NCBI GenBank assembly: GCA_029339195.1 | Contig: JAPTJF010000006.1 | Coordinates: 310,001-374,000, forward strand | Source: Micractinium sp. NFX-FRZ | Lineage: Eukaryota > Chlorophyta > Trebouxiophyceae > Chlorellales > Chlorellaceae | DNA: 64,000 nt | Direction: 5' to 3' | Made by a program: the position numbers and the translations under genes | Shown: positions 1 through 12,400 of the stretch, piece by piece | How positions within the stretch are numbered: the first letter of the stretch is position 1 | Layout: each line of letters opens with the position of its first letter | Notes under the pieces: generated by a model | Told to the model about the DNA's origin: nothing | The model's input: only the letters and a program-made list of their open reading frames with translations | Database searches by the model: none

Positions 1-320
1 AGGGTGCTTGGACAGGAGTTGCAAGGTACTCTGTGAGGGGGAGGGGAGTGTGGGAGGGGAAGGTCAGGAAGGGTAGAGAGAGGGAGAGGTGGGTGGGAGG
101 TGGCTCAAGCAGGGACCCCAGCTTCATGTTTATCTGGTGGGGAGAGGCTAGGGGAGGGGGCTGGGGGCAGGGTTGGGCCGACGGTTGGGCAACAAGCGGA
201 TGGTGGGGATTGCAACGGGGGCGTTGGTGAGCTTGCCCAGTTTCCACTGACCCCTTTGCTGAGCTGCATTCCATGCTCGTGCCTGTGCCCGCACGCCCGC
301 CCGGCTGCGCCTGCCTGCAG
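1..320. other. Upstream intron sequence of the first kinase gene, no exon recognised
   Basis: G-rich sequence before the first recognisable kinase exon at 321. That exon must be preceded by one encoding the end of strand beta-4 of the kinase lobe, and nothing here encodes it, so this stretch is most likely intron and the 5' part of the gene lies outside the window. Confidence 0.4.
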
Positions 321-3300
321 GGCGCAAGCCTGCAGCCGGGGTTCACAATGCTGGTCACAGGTGGGTGGCCCTGGCAGGCTGTGCCCATGGCTGTACCCTG
401 CCCCTCCCTGCCTACCGCTGGGGGCCATTAGTAATTGGTCCCTAATGCTGGCGGCTGCGCTCGTTGCATGCGTGCTCTGCAAATCGTTGGCCCCGTCTGG
501 GAGTGCTCCAGGGCCGGGCCCATTGGTGTGACGCCGTCACATGGGCGGCCCGCACCATCCCCCTGCTGCCGATCGACCTGCAGAGTACTGTGACGGAGGC
601 AACCTGACGCGCAACTTGATGGCGGGCAGGGTGAACTGGTACAAGCGTGGCAAGAAGGTGAGGCAGGGTTTAGGGGGTCGGGTGTTCTAAGCCCTGACAA
701 CGGTTTCCTAAACCCTGACAGCGGGCACAATTTTGGGTGACGTGCTGGGGAGCAGGATGGCAGGGGGGGTGAGCTGGTGCAAGCACAGAAACGTAGGGAA
801 GGGGAGCAGGGTGGTGGGGCGGGTGCAGTGGCACATGCGCTGAGACGGTAGGGGGAGGAGGCGGAGGGTTTTGGGGAGCAGGTTTTGGCCAGTCCAGCTA
901 GGATGCATCATGCATCCATGTGCCGGTCGGCTGCAGGCAGGTAGCAGGCGGGAAGGGCGCAGGGGTGGCAGGCAGGGGCTGCCAGTGGGCCAGCCAAGTT
1001 GCGCTCCCATGCACCACACGCACCCCACCTGCCCCATGCCCGCAGATTGCTTTGGATGTGGCCCGCGGCCTCACCTACCTCCACTCCCGTCGGATCATCC
1101 ACTTTGGTGTGTGGGGCGGCCCCGCTGTGTGGGGATTGGCGGCATGCCGTGCAGCACTGCTAGCGCAGCATAGAGCAGGCAGCCTGGGACGGCGTTGCAC
1201 AGCGCAGCCTGCAAGGGTGCCTGCCCATCTTCTTCAGGCTCACTCACTAGACAGCCACTCCACCTGCGTGCCTGCACCCTTGCTGTCCTGCAGACTTGAA
1301 GTCACCAAACATACTGCTGGCCAGGTGGGCTGAGGGTGGGAGGGCTGGTGGGGGTGTCACGGAGTGGGGTGGGTGAGGTCATGCCCAGACATCAGCATCC
1401 CCCCATGTGCTGCATCTGGCCAGGGAAAGCTGCATTCTCATGTCCCTGGCCGTCTCGACTTATGCGCATGGGCCCGATGCCTGCTCCCTCTGCAGGGATG
1501 GCACCGCCAAAGTGTCCGACGTCGGTGAGCTGGGATCCCATCTTGAGGTGGCAGCCGGCGCTCCTGGCACAAGTGGCCGGCCTCGTGCACCGCGTTGCAC
1601 GGCTGGGCGCCGAGTGCCAGTGCCTGCCTACTCTGGCCGTGCGCCTCTGCTTCCGGACCATGGTGGAGTCGTTGCTCAATGGGAGCGCACGCAGCCTGCC
1701 TGGACAGTCGCCGCCGCTGACGGATGGCCACATCATTCGCTGCACACGACCTCTTTCTGTGGCAGACCCGAAGCACTGAACTCGTACACGTGAACTCGAC
1801 CCCTCGCTGCTTGCAGGCATGGCCAAGATCATGGCGCGGGAGTATTCCGGCATCACCGGCAACGTGGGGACCCTGGCATGGGTGAGTGAGCGAGAGTCGC
1901 GCCTGGTTGTCCAGCCTGTCCGCTGCCCTGTGCTGCCTCCTCTCTGCCCAGCCTGGCTGCTGCCCAGTGCTGCCCTGTGCCTGCCCAGCGCTGCTGCTGC
2001 TGCTGCCTCCTGTGCCTGCCCAGCGCTGCTGCTGCTGCCCGGCCCAGGAGGGATGTGGCCCGGTGGGCGCGACCCCACTGTGGAGTGCACACGATTTGCC
2101 CTGCCTGCCTTCTTGCCTGTGTGGCCACTGGCCTGCCTGCAGGCTGCTCCGGAGATGCTGCTGGGGGCGCGGTGCACCGAGAAAGCCGACGTGTACTCCT
2201 ACGGTGACTTGCAGGGGGAAGGGCCGGCCGTTGGGGCTGCAGCGCTGGGTGACAAGCGGCAGCAGCAGTGCGGGGGAGTGTGGGCCGTATCAGCAGCAAC
2301 AGTAGCAGGAGAGGCGGCGTCAGGAGCAGGCCGGCAGCCCTTTGCCAGCAGGCAGCGCAGCGCAGCACAGGGCAGCACAGGGAGCCTGGCTGAGCCGGGT
2401 GCCCACTCCCTTGACCCCCCCGACCAGGTGTCGTGCTCTGGGAGATCTGCACGGGTCAAACCCCAATCCGAGGGCAGCTCAGAGACGTCAGGTGCGGCGG
2501 CCGATGGCCACAGGGAGCAGCAGCGGGCAGGAGGGGGCCTGATTGAAGTGGCGACCGGTTTGCAAGCTGCCTGTCTGCCGGGGTCCCATGCCTGCCACGT
2601 CGATCCTGCCAGCAGCACTGCTGCTGCCATCTTAACAGCTGCTGCTTATTCCGCCACCCGAGTAATCACGTTCCGTTCACCCCACCACTGCCCTTTCCCC
2701 CCGCTCCCAGGGTGCCCGAGGAGTGCCCCCTCGAAGTGCGGGAGCTCATTCTGGACTGCCTAGCCACCAACCCCCGCAAGCGCCCCTCAGCTGTCGAGCT
2801 AGTGGAACGCCTGCGCTCCTTGCCAGACGCCCCTGCACCCCCGGGAGTGCAGACGCCCGCGCGGCAGCCGCTGGCGGCGGCGCCGCAGCGCCAGGGGCGC
2901 TGGGCGCCATCGCCGGGGCGGCAGCCCAGCGCACGCGGCGCGGCGACGGGCGCCAGCGGCAGCGCCGCAAGCACGCCTGTCGGGGCCTCCCCAGCTTTGC
3001 CCGGCTCCAAGCGACCGTCTAATGAAAGCGACATATCAACAGGCGCAGCCAGGAGGTCTTCGTTGGACGAGCTGGAGGCAGCAGCTGCTCAGCAGGCCCT
3101 GTCAGCAGCTTATGCCAGCCCGGCGCCAGGCAGCGCGGCGCTCACAGCAGCCGCCCGGCTGGCAGCGGCCATGGGCAAGGGCGGCGGCGGGATGCGGCGC
3201 AGCGGCAGTGCGGTGCTGAACGCGCTGCAGCTCACGCTCACGCTGCCGCAGAAGCAGGAGCAGGGGCAGCAGCTGGAGAGGGCCAACAGCAGCCCGCCTG

Positions 3301-4360
3301 CCGCGCACCGCCCACCGGTGTCAGTGCAGCGAGGCGTGCCCCTGCAGAGGCGGCGCTCGCTCGACGATCCCACGCAACAGATGGCGGGTGGGTTGGGTGC
3401 GAGCTGTGCAGTGGCCGGAGGCTGCCTTACTGCCAGCACATCTGTGCACCGCTCCGGCCTGCCGTGCTGCATTGCTGCCAAGCCCCGCAGTGTGCAGCCA
3501 CCAAACATTCAACCGCACCTGCCTGCTGCCCACTCTGTCCTCAGCTGCAACAGCGTGCCTGTACTATGCAGAGGTGCTGTCTGTGCATGCAGGCTGCTCA
3601 GCATCCCCGCTCCCGCTGCTGCATACTGATCCATGCTGCGTTATTAAAAACCCCTCTCCCCGCAGAGCTGCGCACCACAATAAGGCAGATGGCTAGCCAT
3701 GCCAGCGCACACGTGCAGGGCAACGGCAGCAGCCAGCAGCAGCAGCAGCGGCAGCAGCAGCAGCCACCTCTCTCACCCGGATTTGCAGCCGCAGCGGGCC
3801 CCTTAGCGAACCAGCTGGCCGGCTTGCAGCACAGCCTGCACCGTCTGTCGGAGCAGCTGCCAGACAGCATAGGGGAGGCGAGCGGATACGCCAGCGGCAC
3901 CAGCGCCGCGGCAGGCGCTGCCGCTGCGCAGCCGGAGCGCGCAGGGCAGCTCTCGCAGTCAGAGCAGGCGGGGCAGGCAGGGCAGCAGGTTGGCGGCCAG
4001 GGAGGGCAGCTCCCGCTGGCGGTGCCCCCCCATGTCAGCGCGTCGTCCAACACGTCGTCCTTCGAACAGCTAGCCGCCCAGCACTTTGAGGAGCATTCGC
4101 AGATGGAGGCACAGCAGGGTCGGGCACAGCACGTGCTGGCGCAGCAGCAGTGGACCGCACAGCTTGATCTGTCGCAGCGGCAGCAGGGGGAGCAGCAGCG
4201 CCTGGCTGCGCAGCAGGCGGGGGAGTCTCGAAGGATGGAGCGCCGGCAGGAGGATGAGATCGAGCAGGACAGGATGGAGCAGCAGGGCAGCCTGGGGCGG
4301 GCCTCGCTCTCTGTTTCAGGCTCCTCTGCACCCCAAGGCCCCGAGCACAACTCCACATGA
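321..4360 (+). CDS. TKL/Raf-like protein kinase, 5' partial, with Gln-rich C-terminal tail
   Basis: Exons read 321-360, 584-657, 1046-1106, 1294-1324, 1496-1524, 1817-1881, 2143-2203, 2428-2491, 2711-3387 and 3666-4360, all with GT-AG borders and matching phase. They give the hinge (TEYCDGGNL), catalytic loop (HFDLKSPNILL), metal-binding motif (SDVG), activation-segment end (WAAPEM), the ADVYSYG helix and the RP of subdomain XI (PRKRPS). This layout is typical of plant and algal TKL kinases. Two motifs are atypical: HRD is HFD, making it a non-RD kinase, and DFG is DVG with the Asp kept. The lysine and glycine-rich loop lie upstream of the window. After the kinase come about 450 residues of low-complexity Ala/Ser/Gln sequence and a charged Gln-rich stretch that may form a coiled coil. 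The kinase in 13577-20733 is a clear relative. The substrate is unknown. Confidence 0.85.
752..802 (+). repeat. Exon echo: decayed copy of the end of exon 584-657
   Basis: This intron segment repeats the sequence around 614-662, including the ggtgagctggt.caagc core of the exon end and the donor region, with scattered substitutions. It lies about 140 bases downstream of the original. Confidence 0.6.
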
Positions 4361-4692
4361 GTGCCAGGGCGGCACCACACAGCGCAGCGCAGCGAGCGCT
4401 GCGCCCGCCTGCCGCCGGTGCCCGCAGAGTGTGCACCCCTGGTACATCCGCCTAGCGTTGAATGCAAAACTGACAGCACTGCCACCCCTTGTTCTTTGCA
4501 ACTTCAACCCCACCCCAGGACTAAACGAACAACACGTGCCCAACACATCGTGCATTGTCGCCACCGGGCAATCGCCTCCCCCGCAGTCTTTTGCTGGTGG
4601 CGACCTCTTCCCTTCAATTTGCATTCAGTTCAGGTTTTTCTAGTGCACTGTATGACATGTCCGGAAATGTAATGTGAAAATCACGAGTCAGT
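4361..4692. other. Convergent 3' region of the kinase and LSm11-like genes; TGTAA signal at 4668-4672
   Basis: Lies between the stop of the plus-strand kinase and the stop of the minus-strand LSm11-like gene. TGTAA at 4668-4672, about 308 bases after the kinase stop, is a candidate green-algal polyadenylation signal. No coding region seen. Confidence 0.45.
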
Positions 4693-6241
4693 TTAACTCC
4701 CAGGGTCTAGTGCGGCAGGCTGCAGTCGTGTTCTGCTGGATGGCACTGCCCCTGCTGCTCCTGCTGCCGCCCCCGCACTCGCTGCCGCCGCTGCTCCTGT
4801 CGCCCCTGCACCCGCTGCCGCTCCTCTGTGTGATGGCCCTGCCGTGCCTGGCCCTCCTGCTCTTGGTGCCGCTGATGCTGCCCCCGCTGCCCCTGTGGCT
4901 GCTCCCGCTGCCCCAGCTGCTGCCGCCACAAGCACCACGCTGTCTCCCCGCACAAACACCTGGCGCAGCTGCCGCTTGCGGTGCTCCTGCTGCCGCGCCC
5001 ACCGCACGCGCTCCCGCCCGTCGCCGCCTGCCAGGGGACAGAGGATGAGGGATGCCTCCCTCATGGACATGCGTAGCGGCCCTACCGCACGTGCACTCGT
5101 GTGAGAGCGCTACGCTCAATGCCCCTGATGTACAATTGCACAGTGCAGCCCGCAGCACGAGCAGCCCCGCAGCGCAGCCCTGTGCTGCATCCCCCTGTCC
5201 TCTCGTGACCTCAGCAGCAGGGGATGTGCTGCGCCCTCCACCACGCCAACTCGCCTGGTGCGGGCGGCTTCACTTTGCGCACTTGCAGCAGTACCGTGTA
5301 CCGCTCCTCCACGTCCCGCAGTACCAGGTTCATGTGCTTGTCAAACGCCACCAACGTGCCTGCAAGCACCCCGCAGGCAAGCGGGCAGGGGCCCAAGGAC
5401 ATGAGTGAGTCGCTTCCGCAGGATGGATATACGCCGCAGGGTCTGCATGACAAGCATCATAACTAGACGCAGCCCGTGGGCGACTCTCAGTGCCACCGAG
5501 CGCCACCTGCCCCGCTATAATGCTTTGCTTTGCTCACCCTCTGAGCTGCCGCGCACGCCACGGGCGTGCCGCGTGACGACCCGCACACGCAGGCGCTGCT
5601 GGTAGCAGCGCTTGAGCAGCAGCAGGGGTCCCTCCCGCACGCGCTCTGCGATCTCGTCGATGGGGTTCTTCCTCTGCCTGCGCTCAGGGGAGTCAGAGCA
5701 GGCCCACGGCATGCTGTGGGTGCTGCATGAGGACCCCGCTGTCGGTGCAGGGCAGGCGTGCCACCCAGGACAAGACGCAGCACGGCGGCGGCGGGACAGT
5801 GCTCACTCCTGCCTCTGCTGCTTCTGCTGCATGTAGCCCAGCCGCAACTTCTCACGCTGTGCCGCCTCTGCTGCCTCCTGCGCACGTGGCACAAGGAACG
5901 GACAGGGGTGAGCACGCAGCCAGGTGGCACCCAGCCCTCGCGCAGGTCCCAAAGAGAGCAGCGGCATCTCGGTGCAAGCTCGAACAGGCCAGGCGCCTGC
6001 TCACCTTGCTCTTGGATGCGCGCCCCGGGTCGCGGAATGCATCTGGGTGCTCGTCAGGCAGCATGAAGCGGCAGCGGTGGACGGTGTCCAGCGGGCGGGC
6101 GGCGGGCAGCGGCGGCAGCAGCCCCTCGGTCAGCAGGGCGCGCAAGGGATCGAATTGCGGGCTGAAAAAGTCCAGGCCCGGGTCGAGGGGCCGTTGTGGG
6201 CTGCCCAGCCCCCTACCGCTAAGGCTTGCGCTCCGCTCCAT
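4693..6241 (-). CDS. LSm11-like Sm protein (U7 snRNP-type)
   Basis: Five exons on the minus strand: 6241-6005, 5877-5807, 5677-5538, 5359-5255 and 5027-4693, about 295 residues. The N-terminus has DFFSPQFDPLRAL, resembling the conserved N-terminal block of animal LSm11. The Sm1 motif is split over two exons (RVRVVTRHARGVRG, then GTLVAFDKHMNLVLRDVEE). After a short charged spacer the last exon holds the Sm2 motif (RQVFVRGDSVVLV), followed by an Ala/Gly-rich tail. LSm11 replaces an SmD subunit in the U7 snRNP that processes histone pre-mRNA 3' ends. The intron between 5255 and 5027 must use a GC-AG donor (gcgagt) to keep the Sm fold in frame. The spacer is much shorter than in human LSm11, so another divergent LSm protein is possible. 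It shares a 189-base divergent promoter with the threonine deaminase gene. Confidence 0.65.
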
Positions 6242-6430
6242 TCCCGATCAGAAAGCGAGGCTGGACGGACTGCTCTGGGTGTCGCGAATGTAGCGGGTAA
6301 GCGATCTGCAGCAGTGCGCACTCAAGCCGCTAAAGACACAATGCGCGACAAACAGAGCGCAGCATGGAGCACGGCCCAACTTTGAGTCCCCCAACCTTCA
6401 ATCCTGCCAGTTTGTAGCAAGCAGCCGATC
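6242..6430. promoter_or_regulatory. Short divergent promoter between LSm11-like and threonine deaminase genes
   Basis: Only 189 bases separate the two start codons on opposite strands, so the promoters and 5' leaders of both genes must fit here or overlap coding sequence. No TATA box was seen. Confidence 0.5.
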
Positions 6431-9400
6431 ATGCAGGTCAGGCTGGAAATGCGGGATGGGGCGGTCCGCCCCAACGACCTTTCTCTGCGCCGCAGGCTGC
6501 TGTCGGAGCCACGCGGCCGGTTGACTTCGGGACGTCTGTGCCTGTGCAAAGCTCGGGGAGGCAGTAACGGCAGCAGCGGACGGAGCAAGGCCGGCGGCAG
6601 CAAGAGTGGCAGCGCGCCGCCGCCAGCTGTGGGGGCTTCGCGAGCGGTAGAGCCTGCGCCGGTGCCGCAAATGGCGACACCCACCCCGCATCCTCCAGCC
6701 CCGTCGTCAGCCCTCATCGTGTCTGCCGAGGACTTTGCGGTGGGTGCTGCTGGTGGCCAATGCGCATGTGGCTGCAGCTGTGCGGTCGTAGGTCCCAGTC
6801 GTGCCCCTAGCTGCGGTTTTGAAATCTTGGGATTACAAATCGGATCCGTACTGAACCCATGACTCAGAAATGTGCATGTGCAGGCCCCCTCTGGCCAGCT
6901 GCTGCCCATCAACGTGCTCTCCCCGCCCTCTCCACACGATGTGTTCCGCTGCATTGGCTGCACCAAGCCAGAGTGCCAGGTGGGTGCTGGGCACGGATTG
7001 TGTAGGATGCTCCTGGGGTAGGGGCCTGTGGGTGCACATGCAGGGCAACACACCCTATGCTGGGTGCCAGCTGGCGCCATGCAGCGGCCTTCTGAACGCA
7101 GCCGGCTGTGGCCTTTCGTGTGCACCCGCGTGCTCGCCGTGATGCAGGGGCACTCGGGCTGCGCCTCAGCTGAGATGGCCTGGCGGCGGGAGCATGACGG
7201 CTACCTCAAGCAGATCCTCACTGCAAAGGTGCGTGGGAAGTGTGCGGTGCAGAAGAAGGGAGCGTGGGGGCGGCGGTTCTGTGGTTGGAGGCAGGGCAAA
7301 GGGAGGTGCGCTTGCTGTGTGCACGTCTGCTTGCCTCCAGCTGCCTGCCCCCCAGTCTGGAGGCTCGCTGTGCTGGTACTTCCTGCACTCATGCCCTGAC
7401 GCTGACGCCACCTGCATCGTTGGCGCCTCTGGTACCTGCAGGTGTACCGCATCGCACGGGAGACGCCGCTGCAGGAGGCAAAGGACCTGAGCCGCCAGCT
7501 GGGCAGCACGGTGCTGCTGAAGCGGGAGGACCTGCAGGTGGGGGGAGGGGAATATCGGGAACGGGGGGAATATGAGGAGAGGGCCCAGCGGGACGGGGGG
7601 TGAGGGGGGAGAAAGTGGGGTGGGGCGGGCATGATGGTGCGGAGTGGTTGGGAAGCAGTGGGTGCTGCTGAAGCGGGATGGCGTGGGGACGTGCGGTGCA
7701 CAGCGGTGGGGTGGGCAGGCACTCACTCCGCTTGTCTCTGTTGCCCATCCTGCAGGGCGAAGTGTGTGTATGCGTGCATGCATATGTGCCTGTTACCCCA
7801 CAATTGCTTCTGCCCACACACACACTGCCTCGCCCTCCTGCCACGCCTGCACCGCCTTCTCACCCACCTGCAGCCGGTGCGGTCGTTCAAGGTGCGGGGC
7901 GCATACAACCGGATGAGCCGCCTGACGCCCGAACAGGTGAGCTTCAACTGCGGGCGTTGACACCTCCTTTAGCGTGCTAAGCCCAGCGTCTAAGGCCTGC
8001 GTGACCCCTGCGTCTAGCCTGTATGCAGTCTCTCATGGATTGTTCCACATGCTGGCAGGACACTGCTAAATCTCGTTCTCTGCTGGGGTCCTGCCCCACT
8101 CCCTGCTACCCCCTGCCCCTGCAGCTGGAGCGCGGAGTCATCTGCTCCTCAGCAGGCAACCACGCCCAGGTGGGCCTCTGGGGCTGGTCTGGGTTAAGGG
8201 AGGCTGCCGGCTAGCCCAGGGGTGCAGTGCAAGGTAGTGAGGAGGTTTATGCAGGGTACCGTGCCCCCACTGGCTGAAGCTGCGAATGCCCACTGCTGCC
8301 CACCCACCCTCTGTGCCATGCGTCCTCTCCCCGTCCTGCACGCGTCCCCCTCCTCTGCTCCTGGCAGCAGGACACGGCGCTGTCGGCGCGCACAGTGGGG
8401 TGCAGCTGTGAGGTGTGCGTGCGCCACCAAGTGCTGCCTGCTCGTGTTCTTTCCCTGCAGGGCGTGGCGCTGGCGGCGCGCACGCTGGGGTGCAGCGCGG
8501 TGATCTGCATGCCCACCAACTCCCCCGAAATCAAGATTGCGGCTGTCAAGGAGCTGGGCGGCACGGTGGAGCTGGTGGGGGAGAGCTTCTACGAGGCGCA
8601 GATCCACGCGCAGGTGTGCACGACTTGTGAAGGCACCGAGGAGAGCCTGGGGTAGGGCCCCCTGGCGGCTGAGGGCTGAGGGGAGGGCGGAGCTGGTGGG
8701 GGAGCGGGTCCTGCGAGGCCCAGATACACACGCAGGTGAAATGTAAGTAGGAGATTGGAATGTTTGGTTGAAGGCCTGGGCGGGCTTCAGCGCCCCCCTC
8801 CACTTGCTCGACTGTTTACTCTTGCCCTGCGCATGGGCACCGCCTGCACGTGGGCAAAGCAGCAGAGAAGCCTGTTTCCACCTCTGCTTTTGGCTGGCCG
8901 CCTGCACGCACTGGCTCCTCTTTGATCATGCACCCCGGGCACTTCCCGCAGGCGCGTGCGGCGGCAGAGGGGCTCGTGTTCATCTCGGCCTACGATGACC
9001 CCTTCACCGTGGCGGGGCAAGGCACCATCGGGTGAGGGGCATGCTTGGGGGAGATGAGAGAGGGAGAGTAAACCAGCCTGTCGGTGCCCTGACAGGGATG
9101 CGAGCCATGAGCCTGCCCAGCGACCAAACCGGTCTTGCATAGCTGGCTAGATGCTTCCTCATAGCTTCCCTTCTAGAAGTTTCCAGAAAACTCTAGATTA
9201 TTCTTGGACCTTCTGGACCACCTGACCCTTACGTAACCATTGCATAACCGATTACGTAACCCAGGACGTGGCACCCTCCAGCACACCGTCGCCTCGCCTC
9301 ACCTCACCGCCTCACCTCACCGACACGCTCCGACACGCCGGTCAGGGCAGCAATCGTCTGCTCCCAATTCATACAACGCACCCACAAAGTCCGCACATAA

Positions 9401-12400
9401 ACAAGAGAACGACTGTGTGTTGGGCGTGCTGCTGCGCGCGCGCGAAAACGCCAGCGGACACAGAACGGCTCGGGACCCCGCCCATCGCCTGGCTCGCCGA
9501 CCTCGACCCGAACTGGCCGATCGGTCTGCTTGTATGCCTGCAGGCTGGAGATTCTGCGGCAGAGCGACATGGATGACCTGGACTACATCTTTGTGCCCAT
9601 TGGTGCGTGTGGTGGGCGGGGTGTGGCTGTGGATGCTCTTCATTACGTTGCCACTCCTCCACCAACACGAGGGGCAGTCATGGCAGAGGGGCCAGTTCCG
9701 TGCCGGCCTCCCGGCTGTCAAGGCCAGCACGAGGCCAGCGCAGCTGCGCCTTGCTGTGGGCAAGCACAGGTTGCCTCTGCCTGTGGTGCCGTCTCTGCTT
9801 GCCAAGCCTGCCTTGCCATGACTGCCTGCCTGTCCCGCCTGCCCCACCCTGCCTGCGCCTGCAGGCGGCGGCGGCATGATTGCGGGCATTGCTGCCATTG
9901 TGAAGGCGCTGAAACCCAGCATCCAGGTCATCGGGGTGGAGCCCACAGGTGGGTGCGCACCGCGAGTGTTGGTGGTTTGTTTGCTTGCTTCCTGTTGGCT
10001 GGCATTGCGTGCTGGCTCAAGCCCAGCATCCAGGTCATCGGGGGGAGCCCACAGGTGGGTACAGACAACGCGGTGGGCTGCAGTGGCTAGTTTCTGCCTT
10101 TAGTGCACATCAATTGACCGAATTGCAGGTCCTGCAGCGCTGCGCCCCTGCAACATGCGAGCCCAGTTCCACTGTGTCCCTGCAGGCGCTAACGCCATGG
10201 CTCAGTCTCTGGTGCGGGGCGAGCGAGTGACACTCAACAAAGTGGACGCCTTTGCAGGTGGGGCCCTGTGGGCAAGCAGGGCATCATAACGCGCGCAGGA
10301 AGGAGGCAGTGGTTACGGGCCCCACCCAGCCTCCCTGCCACCAGCCCCTGTATGCAGCTGCCATGCCAGCTGCACAAGCCAATATTGCGCAGCACGAGTG
10401 TCGTTCCCACCTGCTTCTGATGCCCTGCCCTATGCAAGCCCATGTCCCCACGCCTGTGTGCAGACGGCGTGGCGATCAAGCTGCCGGGCGCCGAGCCCTT
10501 CCGCCTCTGCCGTGAGCTGCTGGACGGGGTGACCCTGGTGGACAACAGCGCCATCAGTACCGCAATCAAGGTGCGCAGGGCGGGGGGCTGGCTTGGCGGT
10601 TGTTTGGCTGAGAGGCACCACGCACATTTGCATACTTGCATCCATCTGCGAACGTGTACGTGGCCAGCTTGTCCTAGCCAGAAGGGTTGGCCCCACCATG
10701 GCCAACCCTGCGACAGTGCCACCAGCAGAATGCTCAATGTACTGCATACCAGCTGACAGGACAGTTGGTGGGCCACGTGCCCATTCCACTGTTGTTAACA
10801 ACCTACCTCATAGCTGCCTCCATCCCGCCGCCACATCCCCTCCCCCTCAATCTCCGCCCTCACTGCCCCGCCTCCCCCCGTCTGGCTGCCCCATCTGCCA
10901 TGCCCTCAGGACGTGTTCAACGAGACGCGGTCGATTCTGGAACCGGCGGGCGCGGTGGCTGTGGCAGGCGCCAAGGCCTTCCTCAAGTACTACGGCCTCA
11001 AGGGCAAGCGCGTGGTGGCGGTGACCAGCGGCGCCAACATGAACTTTGACCGGCTGCGCCTGGTGTCGGGTGAGCAAGTTTGACCGGGGTTTGAACAGGT
11101 ACACGCGGGTGACAGCTGGGCTTTGTGGGTGCTGGGTGGCACCAGAAATGTCAAGTGACTGTTGGGTGAGGGTCGAGGGTATGGTGGAGGGGTGAGGTGC
11201 GGAGCGTGTCTGTGTGGGTGCTGAGCCTTCAACCAGCATCCTCGTCCCTCGCCTCACCCTTATATGCAAAGCTTGTGGACGTCATCTCGGCTGACACCGT
11301 GCTGCCTGCATCCATCCCCTGCCGACCTCCTCTCCTCATCCTGCAACAAGGTTTTGCCACCCCGTGCCCCCGCTGCAGAGCTGGTGGACGTGGGCTCGGC
11401 TGAGACCATGCTGGCAGCCTCCATCCCCGACCGGCACGGCGCCATCGTGCGGCTGCTGGAAATGGCGTCCACCCCGGACGGCAAGCCCATGGACGTGACG
11501 GAGCTCAAGTACCGGTGAGGGGGCGGGCGGCGCAGCGGAGGGGCTCACGGGCCTGGCCAGGGTGCAGTGCGGCGGAGGGGGTGCCAGGGTGGAGTAGGGG
11601 TGGGGGCGGAGGAGGGCACGGCTGCGGCTGCTCGAGGCGGCTGCAACCCCAGAATGCCTGTCTTGCATCCTCTGCCTCATGTCAACCAGCGTGGCAGTTG
11701 CGCACCACATTCTGGGGAAGCCCTCTGTTTCGGCGGCTCACTATCGGAACGCCGTCTCGCTCCCTCCCGTCTCTGCTCTCCTCCACCCTCTCTTCTCTCC
11801 CAGGTTCACTGACGCCGCCGACCGGCGTGGCGCCGCGCGCCTGATCCTGGGCCTGGGCGTGGCCCCGGGGGGGCGCCCCTGCCGTGCGCTGCTGGAGCGG
11901 ATCAACAACGAGGAGGGCTTCTACGCCACGGATGTGTCGGACATGGACCTGGCTCAGGTGGGGAGGGCTCTATTGATTTGGAGCGGGTTGGGGGGGGGGG
12001 GACCGGAGCGAGGCTGCGGGAGGGCGCCTGGATTGGTGAAGAGCGGGTGTGTGTGGAGAGCTGGCCTGTGCATGGAGAGGACAGCTGGAGGACCTGACCC
12101 AGTAGGAGGGCTTCCAATCCAATGATGCCTGCGCCAGGGACCTGGAGCAGTCGAGGGAGTGTGGTGGGAGGAAGCTGAGCGGGCACACTGACCCAACTCG
12201 CGCAGGTGCCCCTGCGGCATGTTGCCACTACTCTATCTCCTAGTTGCGTTTCACCTCCTTTTGACAACCACTCCCATGTAACACTGCACTTGCAGGTGCA
12301 CCTGCGGCACATGGTGGGCGGGCCTTCCATGGTGGACGGCAATGGGCTGCGGGAGGAGCGCATCTTCAAGGTGAGGGGGCAGGGGGGCAAGAGAGGCCCT

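Noticed and set aside
3598..4485. Cys-rich minus-strand frame of about 295 codons
   Set aside because: Antisense to the Gln-rich kinase tail: CAG codons read as CTG, TGC or GCT on the other strand, producing Cys/Leu/Ala-rich nonsense.
10016..10062. A mutually exclusive alternative exon of threonine deaminase
   Set aside because: The copy has lost a base, so the frame is broken, and it covers only the exon's end.
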